NCBI RefSeq assembly: GCF_030362795.1
Contig: NZ_JAUCBM010000002.1
Location: 186,001-250,000 of the forward strand
Direction of reading: 5' to 3'
Length of the DNA stretch: 64,000 nucleotides
From: Pseudochrobactrum kiredjianiae
GTDB lineage: Bacteria; Pseudomonadota; Alphaproteobacteria; Rhizobiales; Rhizobiaceae
The position numbers were made by a program, and so were the translations under genes. The notes beneath the pieces are model-generated. The model had not been told where the DNA came from, ran no database searches, and saw only the letters and a program-made list of their open reading frames with translations. Of this stretch, positions 38,033 through 46,814 are shown in pieces (position 1 is the stretch's first letter; every line of letters begins with the position of its first letter).

Positions 38033-39115
38033 TTAAAGTGCGGTAATCATCTGTTCAAATTCGTCGGCTTCTGCAGGTGCCAGATAGCCGAGGCGGACAG
38101 GGAAGCTTGCACGTTCCCCCGGAGCCAGCAGGCGCACATTGCCTTTGGCCTTCTCTGCCAGATAGCCCTCCGGTTCGCAGGTCGATGGCAGCGCAAAAGC
38201 TGCAACCTGTGCATCGCCATTGACCAGAACCCAACGCACACATTTCGGGAAATCTGCTGCCGGATAGGAAATGGCAAAAGCCTCGCCCTGTTCCAGTTTC
38301 ATCATCTGGTGAATGATGCCATTGTCGTCCTGCTTCAGATTGCGCAAATAGAAGACTTGCTCAGGATCATAACGATCTGGATCATCTAGCACTTCCATGG
38401 CAGCTGGATTTTTAGCCAGCTCATCAATCAGTGCCAGATAGTCAGGATTTGGTGTTACATGCGCGGGCACGGCAGTGCGCACTTTGGTATCTTCCGGCGA
38501 GAAGGAAGTTGGCTGAACAATACGTGCATCTTCATTATATGCGAAATTGACATGGCACATATACATCAGCTCCATCGGGGCATAGGAGAGGTTCTCAACG
38601 TCCATTTCGATGTCGAATAATGTGTCATCCGCATAAAGGCGCACGCTCGGCCGTGCCAGATAATGCGCGCCGAAACCCATCACATATTCATATTCGCCAG
38701 TCACTTCGACATAAGCACCTTGTTCGTCTTCACCGAAAATCAGACCGGCACTGTCCATATTGGCACAAGGCATTTCACCATGCGCCGCATGAGTATCCTG
38801 TGCAGAAGGCACACCATTGCGCAGCAGGCCGGAATGGAAAGCAAAACAGCCATAGGTCTCGGCAATCGTTTTGGCAGGGCGCGGCATAGCAAAGCTGTTG
38901 CCCATCGTCAGATCAACGCCGTCAAATTCCGCACCCCAGATCATCTGCCCCATATAGGGTAGCACGATCAGATGGCCGCGCTGATTTTCAATTATCAGTG
39001 CTTCAACGCCGGTGGCATAGCGGAATGCAGTGACGGTCAGACCGTCGGAGGATGCAATTTCATGCGGTTTGTCTGTGAAATCCTGACGGCGCAGCTGAAT
39101 GGAAATATCTTGCAT
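38033..39115 (-). CDS. deoX: DeoX-like DUF4432 protein (aldose mutarotase fold)
   Basis: About 360 residues. The fold resembles galactose mutarotase-like proteins of the DUF4432 family: an N-terminal GHLIVLPYMGQMIWGAEFDG stretch and histidines in LMYMCHVNFAY are visible. DeoX of the Salmonella deoQKPX deoxyribose operon belongs to this family as I recall it. The biochemical role is unproven; mutarotation or isomer handling of imported sugar is a reasonable guess. The ATG at 39115 comes 4 bases after the permease stop; a longer in-frame start is possible. Confidence 0.75.
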   Translation of the reverse strand: MQDISIQLRRQDFTDKPHEIASSDGLTVTAFRYATGVEALIIENQRGHLIVLPYMGQMIWGAEFDGVDLTMGNSFAMPRPAKTIAETYGCFAFHSGLLRNGVPSAQDTHAAHGEMPCANMDSAGLIFGEDEQGAYVEVTGEYEYVMGFGAHYLARPSVRLYADDTLFDIEMDVENLSYAPMELMYMCHVNFAYNEDARIVQPTSFSPEDTKVRTAVPAHVTPNPDYLALIDELAKNPAAMEVLDDPDRYDPEQVFYLRNLKQDDNGIIHQMMKLEQGEAFAISYPAADFPKCVRWVLVNGDAQVAAFALPSTCEPEGYLAEKAKGNVRLLAPGERASFPVRLGYLAPAEADEFEQMITAL

Positions 39116-39119
39116 GGCA

Positions 39120-40127
39120 CTACCTGTCTGAATTGCGGAAGGCATTGATTGCAATCACCAGAATGAGGAATGCCCCCCAGATGAAATCAATCAGATGATT
39201 GGAGAAACGCAGCATCTGGAAGCCGGATGACAGCAGCATTAGTGCCACAAGTGCAATGCCCACACCGAGTACGCGTCCTTTGCCGCCTGCCGGATTGGTG
39301 CCGCCGAGCACAGCAATCAGCACGGCCTGCAGCAGATAGGATGCACCGTAATCAGATTTTGCAGCATTGGTACGGCCGGACAGGATGATACCGGCCAGCG
39401 AGGCGAGCATACCTGTGAGCATGTAGGAATAGAGGATCATGCGATCCTTTTTCAGACCTGCGAAAACGGCCGCCTTGGGATTAGTGCCGATCAGCATCAG
39501 ATTGAGGCCGAGCGTGGTACGGCTGAGCAGCAGCGCAACAAGGCCGGACACCCCGACAAAAATGATGAAAGGGGTGGCAACACCAAAGATTTTGCCGTTA
39601 CCGATCATGTTCCATGCATCAGGAAAGCCAACAATTGCAGGGCCGCCGGTGAGCACCAGTGCCAAGCCCATAAACACCTGACCGGTGCCGAGCGTAGCAA
39701 GAATGGGCGTGATGCGCAATTTAGCGATCAATATTCCGTTGACCAACCCTGCCACCAGCCCCACCAGCAAAGCGAGTACCACACCGATCACCGTATAAAG
39801 CAGCATATTGCTGTCGGAGGATTGGGCAGCCTGCACCATGGTAGAGTGGAAGTAGACACCGGCGAGAATACCGGAAAGATTGGCAATGCCGACAACCGAC
39901 AGATCAATACCGCCGGTCAGCATGGCAATCATCATGGCAATCGACAGAATGCCGAGTTCCGGCATGATGTAGCTGATGGATTCAAAATTGTAATAGCGCA
40001 GAAATTTATCTGGATTGAGCCAGCTCATCGCCGCAAAAACCAGCACGGTGATAATCACCAGCTGCAGGATATTGCGATCCATATTGGCTGGGCTGAGGAA
40101 GCGGCGCGTATCAATATTTTTTTTCAT
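39120..40127 (-). CDS. Ribose-type ABC transporter permease 2
   Basis: About 335 residues from the ATG at 40127 (GGGGATAAAG upstream); a GTG at 40148 overlapping the previous stop is an alternative. It is a polytopic RbsC-like permease with GGIDLSVVGIANLSG and TLGTGQVFMGLALVLTGG. It forms the membrane pore together with the next gene; heteromeric permeases of this type also occur in rhamnose and autoinducer-2 systems. Confidence 0.9.
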   Translation of the reverse strand: MKKNIDTRRFLSPANMDRNILQLVIITVLVFAAMSWLNPDKFLRYYNFESISYIMPELGILSIAMMIAMLTGGIDLSVVGIANLSGILAGVYFHSTMVQAAQSSDSNMLLYTVIGVVLALLVGLVAGLVNGILIAKLRITPILATLGTGQVFMGLALVLTGGPAIVGFPDAWNMIGNGKIFGVATPFIIFVGVSGLVALLLSRTTLGLNLMLIGTNPKAAVFAGLKKDRMILYSYMLTGMLASLAGIILSGRTNAAKSDYGASYLLQAVLIAVLGGTNPAGGKGRVLGVGIALVALMLLSSGFQMLRFSNHLIDFIWGAFLILVIAINAFRNSDR

Positions 40128-40144
40128 ATCTTTATCCCCGCCGC

Positions 40145-41122
40145 TCACACCAGATTTTTCCGGTCACGCCATGCGGTAATTGCCGTGGCGATGATAATGA
40201 TGAGACCAACGACAACTTTTTGCCATGTGGTGTCGACTTTCATGATAATCAGCGAGTTCTTGACCATCACCAGCATGAAAACGCCGAACAATGTACCAAG
40301 CACCGAGCCGCGTCCGCCGAAGATCGACGCGCCGCCCAGCACAACTGCCGCAATGACTTCCAGCTCAAGGCCGGTAAAGTCACGCGGATTGGCGAGCCAG
40401 ATCATTGAGGAATGCAGCAGACCTGCAAATCCGGCCAATGCACCAGCCACACAATAGACAACGAAAATAGTTTTGGCCGTACTGAAACCAACGCGTTTTG
40501 CAGCTTCCGGCGAGCCGCCATAGGCATAAATTGAGCGGCCGGTCATGGTATATTTCAGCATCAGGTGGATGAGCAGCGCAATGCCCAGATAAACCAGCAC
40601 CATCGCTGTGAGGCCGAAATTGGTTCCGGTTGCTGATGTCATCGAGACAATATCAGTCTTGCCGAATTCGATCAGCTCTTTCGGCATCTTGTTGATATTG
40701 ACAATACTGGTGCCGACGAGACCCAGCACCAAGCCGCGCACGATGGAGCCGGTGCCGAGTGTCACGATCAGCGGGATCATGCGAAATTTATAAATGATGG
40801 CCGCATTGAAAGCGCCGAGGATCAAGCCGATTAATGTTGCCGCAATGAACGGGATGACCACACCATCATAACCGATGGCTACCATGGCTTTAACCGTCAG
40901 ATACATTGCGGCAATTGCAAAGGCGGTGAAAGACACGTCAATGCCACCGGAGATCATCACCAGTAGCACGCCGAGCGCCATAATACCGATCACGACATTG
41001 GAGCGCAGCAGGCCGAACATATTATCCAGCGACCAGAAGGCCGGATTGATAAAGCCGATCGTAATCATAGCCAGCAGCAGAACGCAGGCGATGATAAATT
41101 CTGTTGTTTGATAGAATTTCAT
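40145..41122 (-). CDS. Ribose-type ABC transporter permease 1
   Basis: A 325-residue RbsC-like permease, with GGIDVSFTAFAIAAMYLTV and TLGTGSIVRGLVLGLVGTS as family marks. It follows the ATPase gene by 10 bases and is directly coupled to the second permease. Together they should import a pentose, here probably deoxyribose. Confidence 0.9.
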   Translation of the reverse strand: MKFYQTTEFIIACVLLLAMITIGFINPAFWSLDNMFGLLRSNVVIGIMALGVLLVMISGGIDVSFTAFAIAAMYLTVKAMVAIGYDGVVIPFIAATLIGLILGAFNAAIIYKFRMIPLIVTLGTGSIVRGLVLGLVGTSIVNINKMPKELIEFGKTDIVSMTSATGTNFGLTAMVLVYLGIALLIHLMLKYTMTGRSIYAYGGSPEAAKRVGFSTAKTIFVVYCVAGALAGFAGLLHSSMIWLANPRDFTGLELEVIAAVVLGGASIFGGRGSVLGTLFGVFMLVMVKNSLIIMKVDTTWQKVVVGLIIIIATAITAWRDRKNLV

Positions 41123-41132
41123 GACCGGTTCC

Positions 41133-42650
41133 TCAATTCAGTGTTTTCAGCCGGTCATTGACGGCATCTTCAGTCATGATGCTGCCGGACAATTCATCCA
41201 CCAGCTTGCCGCGATGCATCACGACAACACGATTGCAATTCTGCACCAGTTCCGGCACATCATCGGAGATCATCAGCACAGCAAGACCGTTATCAGTCGC
41301 AAGTTTGCGGATAATCGCATGAATTTGCGCCTTGGAGCCGACATCCACACCGACCGTCGGGCCGTTGAGGATCAGCACTTTCGCGCCAGTCAGCAGCCAG
41401 CGGGCAAGCACCACACGCTGTGCATTGCCACCGGATAAATGATTGACCGGCGTATGCGGACCCGGTGCTGCAATCTGCATGGCACCGAACATTTGTTGCG
41501 TGACCTGATCGACCTTTTTTCGGTTGATGAACAAGCCGCTCACCATCTTGTCCAGCGAGGTCACAATGATATTGCGCTCAATCGACTGAGTGAGGAACAG
41601 ACCTTCCGTGAGGCGGTCTTCCGGCACATAGGCAATACCGAGATCAATGGCTTCACGCACCGATTTTGGGTGGATGGTTTTACCATTGAGCTGCATTGTT
41701 CCTGTGCATTGCGGCAGCATACCAAATAGCGACAACGCAAGCTCTGTACGGCCGGAACCAATCAGGCCGGAAATGCCGACAATCTCACCGGCCTGAAGTG
41801 ACAGGTTTACCCCGTCGAGCAGCACATTGCCGGTCGCACGATCTTTAGCTTTCAGATTCTCGACTTTAAGCACCGGCTGTGCGCTCTGGTCTTTTGCCTG
41901 CCACACATAGCTGTCCGGTTTCAGATCAAGGCCGGTCATCGCGCGGGTAATGGCTGGTTCGTCAAAATCGACAATCGGACCTTCGGCCACTTTTTTGCCG
42001 TTACGGAAAACGGTGAGGCGTTCGCTGATTTCAAGCATTTCGCGCATTTTGTGGCTGACAAACAGCACAGCAATGCCCTGTGCCTGAATATCGCGCACGA
42101 TTTTGAACAGCGCATCCACCTCATGGCGGGTCAGCGCTGTTGTCGGCTCATCCATGATAATGAGGCGCGCATCGGCCATGACTGCGCGGGCAATGGCAAC
42201 AATTTGTTTGCCGGAAGTTGGCAAAGTATCAACTGTGGCGTCAAGATTAATGCTCACACCAAGACGATCAAGCGCCTTTTGTGCCAGGTCTCGCACCTGT
42301 TTCCAGTTAACGGTTTTGCGCCCCTCAATCAGAAACGTATTGAGCGCGAGATTTTCGGCTACCGTCAGGTTTCCGAACAGAGAAAAGTCCTGATAAATCA
42401 CCTGCACACCGTGATGTACAGATTTGACAGGATTGAGTTTGCCGGCAGGCTTGCCGTCGATCAGAATTTCACCGTCCTGTGGATTATAAACACCGGACAT
42501 GACTTTGATGATCGTTGATTTTCCAGAACCGTTTTCACCGGCAAGGCAATGGATTTCACCGCGGCGGATGGTCAGCGACACATCGTCAAGGGCTTTGACG
42601 CCCCCGAAGCGCATGCCAATATTGCGCAGTTCTATCAGATTTTCAGTCAT
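41133..42650 (-). CDS. Ribose-type ABC transporter ATPase (double nucleotide-binding)
   Basis: About 505 residues from the ATG at 42650. It has two fused ATPase halves: the first with GENGSGKST and MDEPTTALT, the second with a degenerate Walker A (GLIGSGRTE), signature LSGGNAQRV and a Walker B-like ILNGPTVGVD in which the usual D-E pair is N-G. That asymmetry is normal for RbsA/XylG/MglA proteins. It is the second gene after the binding protein. Confidence 0.93.
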   Translation of the reverse strand: MTENLIELRNIGMRFGGVKALDDVSLTIRRGEIHCLAGENGSGKSTIIKVMSGVYNPQDGEILIDGKPAGKLNPVKSVHHGVQVIYQDFSLFGNLTVAENLALNTFLIEGRKTVNWKQVRDLAQKALDRLGVSINLDATVDTLPTSGKQIVAIARAVMADARLIIMDEPTTALTRHEVDALFKIVRDIQAQGIAVLFVSHKMREMLEISERLTVFRNGKKVAEGPIVDFDEPAITRAMTGLDLKPDSYVWQAKDQSAQPVLKVENLKAKDRATGNVLLDGVNLSLQAGEIVGISGLIGSGRTELALSLFGMLPQCTGTMQLNGKTIHPKSVREAIDLGIAYVPEDRLTEGLFLTQSIERNIIVTSLDKMVSGLFINRKKVDQVTQQMFGAMQIAAPGPHTPVNHLSGGNAQRVVLARWLLTGAKVLILNGPTVGVDVGSKAQIHAIIRKLATDNGLAVLMISDDVPELVQNCNRVVVMHRGKLVDELSGSIMTEDAVNDRLKTLN

Positions 42651-42746
42651 ATTATTCCTGCCTGTGACAGAACGGATATGTTCCCGCAGAGCTGGTAAAA
42701 ACAGAGGCGGCAACAAGGTTGCGACCGCCTCCGGCGCGTGACTTGA

Positions 42747-43793
42747 TTAGAAGTCGTATTCAGCCATGTTGTCTTTGGTTACACCAACCCAGCCTGCGCC
42801 ATAGAGCAGGTTTGGCTGTGCTGCATCCGGTGCGAGCAGCGCATTGTAACCGGCAAGGCCGAGGTCAAGACCAGCTTTAATCTGGTCGTTTTTCTTTTCC
42901 AGAGCGGCAACGGCCAGCATATTCATGGCATAACCGGCAACGGCAGGATCCCAGAACTGGATATACTGGATATCGTCGTTCTTGAGATATTCACCGGCAA
43001 CCGATGGCAGACCTGTACCTGCGAAGAAGACTTTACCTTTCAGGCCACCTTCAGCGATCAGACGACCGGCACCGGCAGACGTCGGCATCGGCGCACCCAG
43101 AATACCGGTAATATCCGGATAGGTGGTCATCGCTTCCTTCAGCTTGGTATAGTCGGTATTGGCGTCGTCATAGGTTTCCAGACGCTCGGTAGCCTGCGCC
43201 ATTTCCGGGAAATTGGCTTTCTGATATTCAATTGCGCCATCAACCCAGTCCATCTGGGACTTGGAAGTCAGACTGCCGACGGTGGCAACATATTTGCCTT
43301 TGCCGCCCATATATTCACCAAGCTGCTTCATCAGATTGGCGCCGTAAGCCTTGTTGTCAAAAGCTTCGATATCATAATCGACGTTTTTGATGTTTGAAGC
43401 TTCGTGGGAGATAACCACGATACCGCGTTCGCGTGCTTTTTTCAGAACCGGTTCAACCGCTTCCACGGAGAACGGCACGATGGTGATTGCGTCAACGCCC
43501 TGTGCGATCAGATTTTCAACAATCTGCACCTGAGCGGCCGCATCGGCCTGACTTGGACCAACCATCCATACATCATGGCCGGTTTCGTCTTTAAACTGCG
43601 CAACACCGTCACGCATACGGTCAAACCAGGCAATACCATCGACCTTAACAACGGTCGCAATGGTATATTTCTTATCATTGGCGGTGGTGATGAGGTCTTT
43701 ATTGACCTTAGATGTATCGATTACACCTTCCGCGAAAGCGGAGGGCATAGCAATCGACATTGCAATTGCGACAGAAGCCAGAAGTTTTTTCAC
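42747..43793 (-). CDS. Sugar ABC transporter substrate-binding protein
   Basis: A 348-residue periplasmic binding protein of the ribose/autoinducer-2 class (type I, peripl_BP_4) with a 21-residue signal peptide ending SAFAE. It is the first gene of the operon, so its promoter lies in the divergent gap with the DeoR-type gene. Similarity to LsrB/RhaS-like proteins is possible. The ligand is inferred from DeoC, the PfkB kinase and DeoX downstream to be deoxyribose or a deoxyribosyl compound. Confidence 0.88.
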   Translation of the reverse strand: MKKLLASVAIAMSIAMPSAFAEGVIDTSKVNKDLITTANDKKYTIATVVKVDGIAWFDRMRDGVAQFKDETGHDVWMVGPSQADAAAQVQIVENLIAQGVDAITIVPFSVEAVEPVLKKARERGIVVISHEASNIKNVDYDIEAFDNKAYGANLMKQLGEYMGGKGKYVATVGSLTSKSQMDWVDGAIEYQKANFPEMAQATERLETYDDANTDYTKLKEAMTTYPDITGILGAPMPTSAGAGRLIAEGGLKGKVFFAGTGLPSVAGEYLKNDDIQYIQFWDPAVAGYAMNMLAVAALEKKNDQIKAGLDLGLAGYNALLAPDAAQPNLLYGAGWVGVTKDNMAEYDF

Positions 43794-43831
43794 GTGATCC
43801 TCCCTGAAAAACCGTGCCTGTTAAACTCGAA

Positions 43832-43927
43832 TGATCGGGTAAATTCCTCAGCTTTGAGCTTTGGACGTCCCCCCGAAACATGATCGCTTTTTTATTTTGT
43901 TATTATCCGATCATTATGTTTTGATCG
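43832..43927. promoter_or_regulatory. Cluster of four TGATCG operator-like boxes
   Basis: TGATCG occurs at 43832 and 43881 (plus), as CGATCA at 43908, and again at 43922, the last two forming a CGATCA-8-TGATCG palindrome. They fill the divergent promoter region between the sugar operon and the DeoR-type gene and are likely its operators. Confidence 0.65.
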
Positions 43928-43983
43928 TTTCACTAAAATGTTTAATGTGTCAAGAGTGTAAAATTCATTGTAACGGGTAATGA

Positions 43984-44048
43984 ACATTTCCAGACAAAGC
44001 GTAAGCCGGTTTTGTGTCTGGAAATGTGTAAAGCAATAGACAGAGCAT
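43984..44048 (+). repeat. Half copy of dispersed repeat, copy E
   Basis: ACATTTCCAGAC and GTCTGGAAATGT form a perfect 12-bp-arm hairpin around a GCCGGTTTTG-like loop, followed by AAAGCAATAGACAGAGCAT. This matches the hairpin-plus-linker half of the dispersed element. It occupies the 5' leader of the DeoR-type gene. Confidence 0.6.
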
Positions 44049-44080
44049 TTGTCTTCGGTGGATCAGTCAGAGGAAAATCA

Positions 44081-44809
44081 TTGAGCAGAACCAGTCGCAG
44101 GGATGAGCGTCTTTCAGAGCTTGCCGGATTAATGGCAAATCATGGTGTTATGCGCCTGCGTGATGCTGCAGCACAGCTTGGCGTATCGGAGATCACAATC
44201 CGGCGGGATATGGCGCAGCAGAATGGCACCAACGGCGCTGTTTACGGCTTTCATTGCCTTGGCGGTTATATTATTTCTGCACAGGATGGTGCCGGCGGCA
44301 GCGATTATAGCCTTGAGCAGGAAAGTGACTGCCATGCAGTGGCCAAAGCACAAGCCTGTGCTGAGGCTGCCGTTTTGATTGAAGAATATGATACAATTTT
44401 CATCGATTGCGGTACAACAATGCCACATCTCGCCCGTTTGGTGCCCGAGAATAAATCGGTGACGGTTGTCTGCTATTCGCTCAATATTGCAGAAATTCTT
44501 TCAGCCCGTGAGGATGTGCGCCTCATCGTGCTTGGTGGTGTATTCCATCCCTCTGCGGCTTCTTTCTCCGGTGAGGAGGGGATCGAAACATTGAAGAAAC
44601 TCACCATTAATAAGGCATTTATTTCAGCCGGTGGTGTGCATGATACGCATGGCGTGACCTGCTCGCATTTTCATGAAGTGCCGCTCAAACAGATGGCAAT
44701 TTCACGTGCGGTCGAGTCTTATCTGGTGGTTGACAGCAGCAAACTCGGCAGAGTGCGTTCCGCAGCTTTTGCACAAATTTCGCAGTTCCGGCAGGTTTTC
44801 AGCGTTTAA
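44081..44809 (+). CDS. DeoR-family transcriptional regulator
   Basis: About 242 residues from a TTG at 44081, chosen because AGAGGAAA lies 7 bases before it and the protein then begins with the usual DeoR helix-turn-helix (RDERLSELAGLMANHGVMRLRDAAAQLGVSE is the span to about residue 38). The longer frame from 44012 starts inside the repeat. The C-terminal DeoRC sensor domain contains FIDCGTTMPHLARL. It is divergent from the deoxyribose-type operon, which it probably represses through the TGATCG boxes, with a phosphorylated pentose as likely inducer. Confidence 0.88.
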   Translation: MSRTSRRDERLSELAGLMANHGVMRLRDAAAQLGVSEITIRRDMAQQNGTNGAVYGFHCLGGYIISAQDGAGGSDYSLEQESDCHAVAKAQACAEAAVLIEEYDTIFIDCGTTMPHLARLVPENKSVTVVCYSLNIAEILSAREDVRLIVLGGVFHPSAASFSGEEGIETLKKLTINKAFISAGGVHDTHGVTCSHFHEVPLKQMAISRAVESYLVVDSSKLGRVRSAAFAQISQFRQVFSV

Positions 44810-44892
44810 TATTAAAATTAGCGGGCAACAGAGCGGACTGGTCACTTTTTTAAAATCATCTATGGTTCAGAGAGTTTAAAAATAGGTGACAC

Positions 44893-45411
44893 ATGCAGCT
44901 GACAGAGATTGTGACGCATACACCTTGGTGGGTGTGGGTTTTGCTGGTATATCTTGTCTATCGTGGGATATGCCTTCTATCCATGACAAATATCTCCCCT
45001 AAACGAATGTTACTGATGCCGTCTATTTTTCTGATTTGGGGCATCTATGGCATGTTTAACAAGCTTTATATGCCTTGGTCGGCGCTTTTTATCTTTGCAA
45101 TTGCATTGATTGTTGGTTTGCTACTTGGAAAAACTGTTATGGCAATGCAACCGCCTGCCATTTTCGACAGCACAACCGGTATGGTGCAGCGTCCCGGTTC
45201 TGTGGTGCCCATCATTGTTATTTTGCTGAATTTCGGCTGTCTTTATAGCCTGAATGTTTATGCCGGATATCACCCTGATAGTTTGAGAGAATTGAATTTT
45301 ACGGCAATTTACAGTGTGACGTCAGGTTTAGCTGATGGTTTTTTCTGGGGAATGTCCTTAACCATTTTAATGAAAGCATTTACTGGTTCAGTCATGCGTC
45401 CCGCTGGTTGA
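44893..45411 (+). CDS. Hypothetical multi-pass membrane protein
   Basis: 172 residues with about four to five hydrophobic segments (near residues 13-32, 40-58, 60-80, 105-125, 145-162). It resembles the small DUF6622-type membrane family, but the assignment is from memory. It has its own promoter region, no partner gene and no known function. Base use matches its neighbours. Confidence 0.7.
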   Translation: MQLTEIVTHTPWWVWVLLVYLVYRGICLLSMTNISPKRMLLMPSIFLIWGIYGMFNKLYMPWSALFIFAIALIVGLLLGKTVMAMQPPAIFDSTTGMVQRPGSVVPIIVILLNFGCLYSLNVYAGYHPDSLRELNFTAIYSVTSGLADGFFWGMSLTILMKAFTGSVMRPAG

Positions 45412-45519
45412 TCGCGTTTTATCGGGTGTTTTAGATTATTAATTCCCTCTCCGGCCTGTTCATCTGGTCAGGCAACTGTTAATCACGACATATCCGGAAT
45501 GTGATAACGGTTTAATTCA

Positions 45520-46650
45520 ATGACCTCGCCTGACAAAAACGGTAGCCGTCTGAGACGCACGGCAGACCGTCTTTTTGCGCCCTTGCTGGCTGGCGCAACC
45601 TTTCGTTCCCGTCTGATTGCTTCTGTCGGTATTATGCTCTGTGTTGCTTTTACCGGCGTGGTGAGTGCGTGGCTTTATGATCATACATCGCATTATGTCT
45701 TTCTGATCGCGCCGGTCGGTGCATCGGCCATTCTGTTGTTCGTCGTGCCATCCAGCCCGATGGCGCAGCCTTGGGCAATTATCGGCGGCAACACAATTTC
45801 AGCGCTGGTTGGTGTTGCAGTCTTTCACTTGGTGAAGGAACCACTGCTGGCAGCAGGGCTGGCCGTGGCTTTGTCCGTTTTGGCGATGTCGGTTGCGCGC
45901 GCTATGCATCCTCCGGGTGGTGCGATTGCACTCACGGCTGTTATTGGCGGACAGGCAATTACCGAGGCCGGTTTTCTGTTTCCTTTTGTGCCTGTAGCCT
46001 TGGATTCCGCGCTGGTCGTGCTGTTTGGCATTGTGTTTCATAAGGTTTTGCGCCGCCCTTATCCGCACACAATACCGGTGGTGAACCAGCATCAGACACA
46101 GGATACGCCAACGCAAATGCGGGGCGGACCGACTTCCGCTGATATTGATGCGGCTTTGTCCGAGATGCAGGAAAGTTTCGACATCACCCGCGATGATTTG
46201 GAAGTCCTGTTACGCCAGATCGAAATGCAGACGGTGATGCGCAATAATGCATCGGGTAAAACGGGGCCCGATTGCGCCTCTATCATGTCGCGTCATGTCG
46301 TGTCTGTGAAAGCAGATGACACGGATGATTATGCCCGATCTTTGTTGCTGAAACATAATATACGCTCGCTGCCGGTGGTGGATGAGGCGAACAAGCTGCT
46401 GGGTACCGTTGGTTTGCGCGAATTGCTGAAGGGTCAGGGTGCGGTTAGCGCGCTGATGATTGTGCCGCCGGTAGCCCAGCCGCAGGATGCAGCGATGAGC
46501 CTTTTGCCGGTGCTGACCAACGGGCGCTCTCATGCCGTTATTATAACGGATGTGGACAATCATGTGGTTGGCTTGATTTCGCAGACGGATCTGCTGGCCG
46601 CACTCGCGCGTCTGGTACAGCCAGTTATATCAGGCAAAACTATTGTATAA
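45520..46650 (+). CDS. HPP-family membrane protein with tandem CBS domains
   Basis: 376 residues. The first about 170 residues hold the HPP transmembrane domain (VGASAILLFVVPSSPMAQPW and ARAMHPPGGAIALTAVIGGQ, the source of the HPP name). After a linker, two CBS modules follow from about residue 248 (SIMSRHVVSVKADDT, NIRSLPVVDEANKLLGTVG, VIITDVDNHVVGLISQTDL). HPP proteins include nitrite transporters; the CBS pair probably senses an adenine nucleotide. The gene stands alone. Confidence 0.9.
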   Translation: MTSPDKNGSRLRRTADRLFAPLLAGATFRSRLIASVGIMLCVAFTGVVSAWLYDHTSHYVFLIAPVGASAILLFVVPSSPMAQPWAIIGGNTISALVGVAVFHLVKEPLLAAGLAVALSVLAMSVARAMHPPGGAIALTAVIGGQAITEAGFLFPFVPVALDSALVVLFGIVFHKVLRRPYPHTIPVVNQHQTQDTPTQMRGGPTSADIDAALSEMQESFDITRDDLEVLLRQIEMQTVMRNNASGKTGPDCASIMSRHVVSVKADDTDDYARSLLLKHNIRSLPVVDEANKLLGTVGLRELLKGQGAVSALMIVPPVAQPQDAAMSLLPVLTNGRSHAVIITDVDNHVVGLISQTDLLAALARLVQPVISGKTIV

Positions 46651-46771
46651 GATAATACAAAGTTGATTTATTTTATCCACTTACTTATAGCATAAAGGGC
46701 TATGGTGTGTTCAGAAGTGGCACGCCTGCTGTTCACAACGAAAATGTCTGAACAGCGACATGCTATTAGGC

Positions 46772-46803
46772 CCAGATGCTATCAGGGCCAGATGCTATCA
46801 GGG
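46772..46803 (+). repeat. Two tandem 16-bp repeats touching a ribosome binding site
   Basis: CCAGATGCTATCAGGG occurs twice without a gap, preceded by a third, degenerate copy (ACATGCTATTAGG). The final GGG continues into GGGAG, the ribosome binding site of the siderophore-interacting protein gene. Confidence 0.85.
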
Positions 46804-46814
46804 AGTGAGCATAG

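Noticed and set aside
33508-43793. Autoinducer-2 (Lsr) uptake and processing operon
   Set aside because: The binding protein and paired permeases resemble Lsr parts and LsrF is DeoC-like, but there is no FGGY kinase LsrK and no LsrG. The PfkB kinase, true DeoC lysines and DeoX-like protein fit deoxyribose better.
46651-46771. RirA or Irr iron box upstream of the siderophore genes
   Set aside because: TGATTTATTTTATCC is only near the TGA-N9-TCA pattern and lacks the final match; AT-rich DNA gives such hits by chance.
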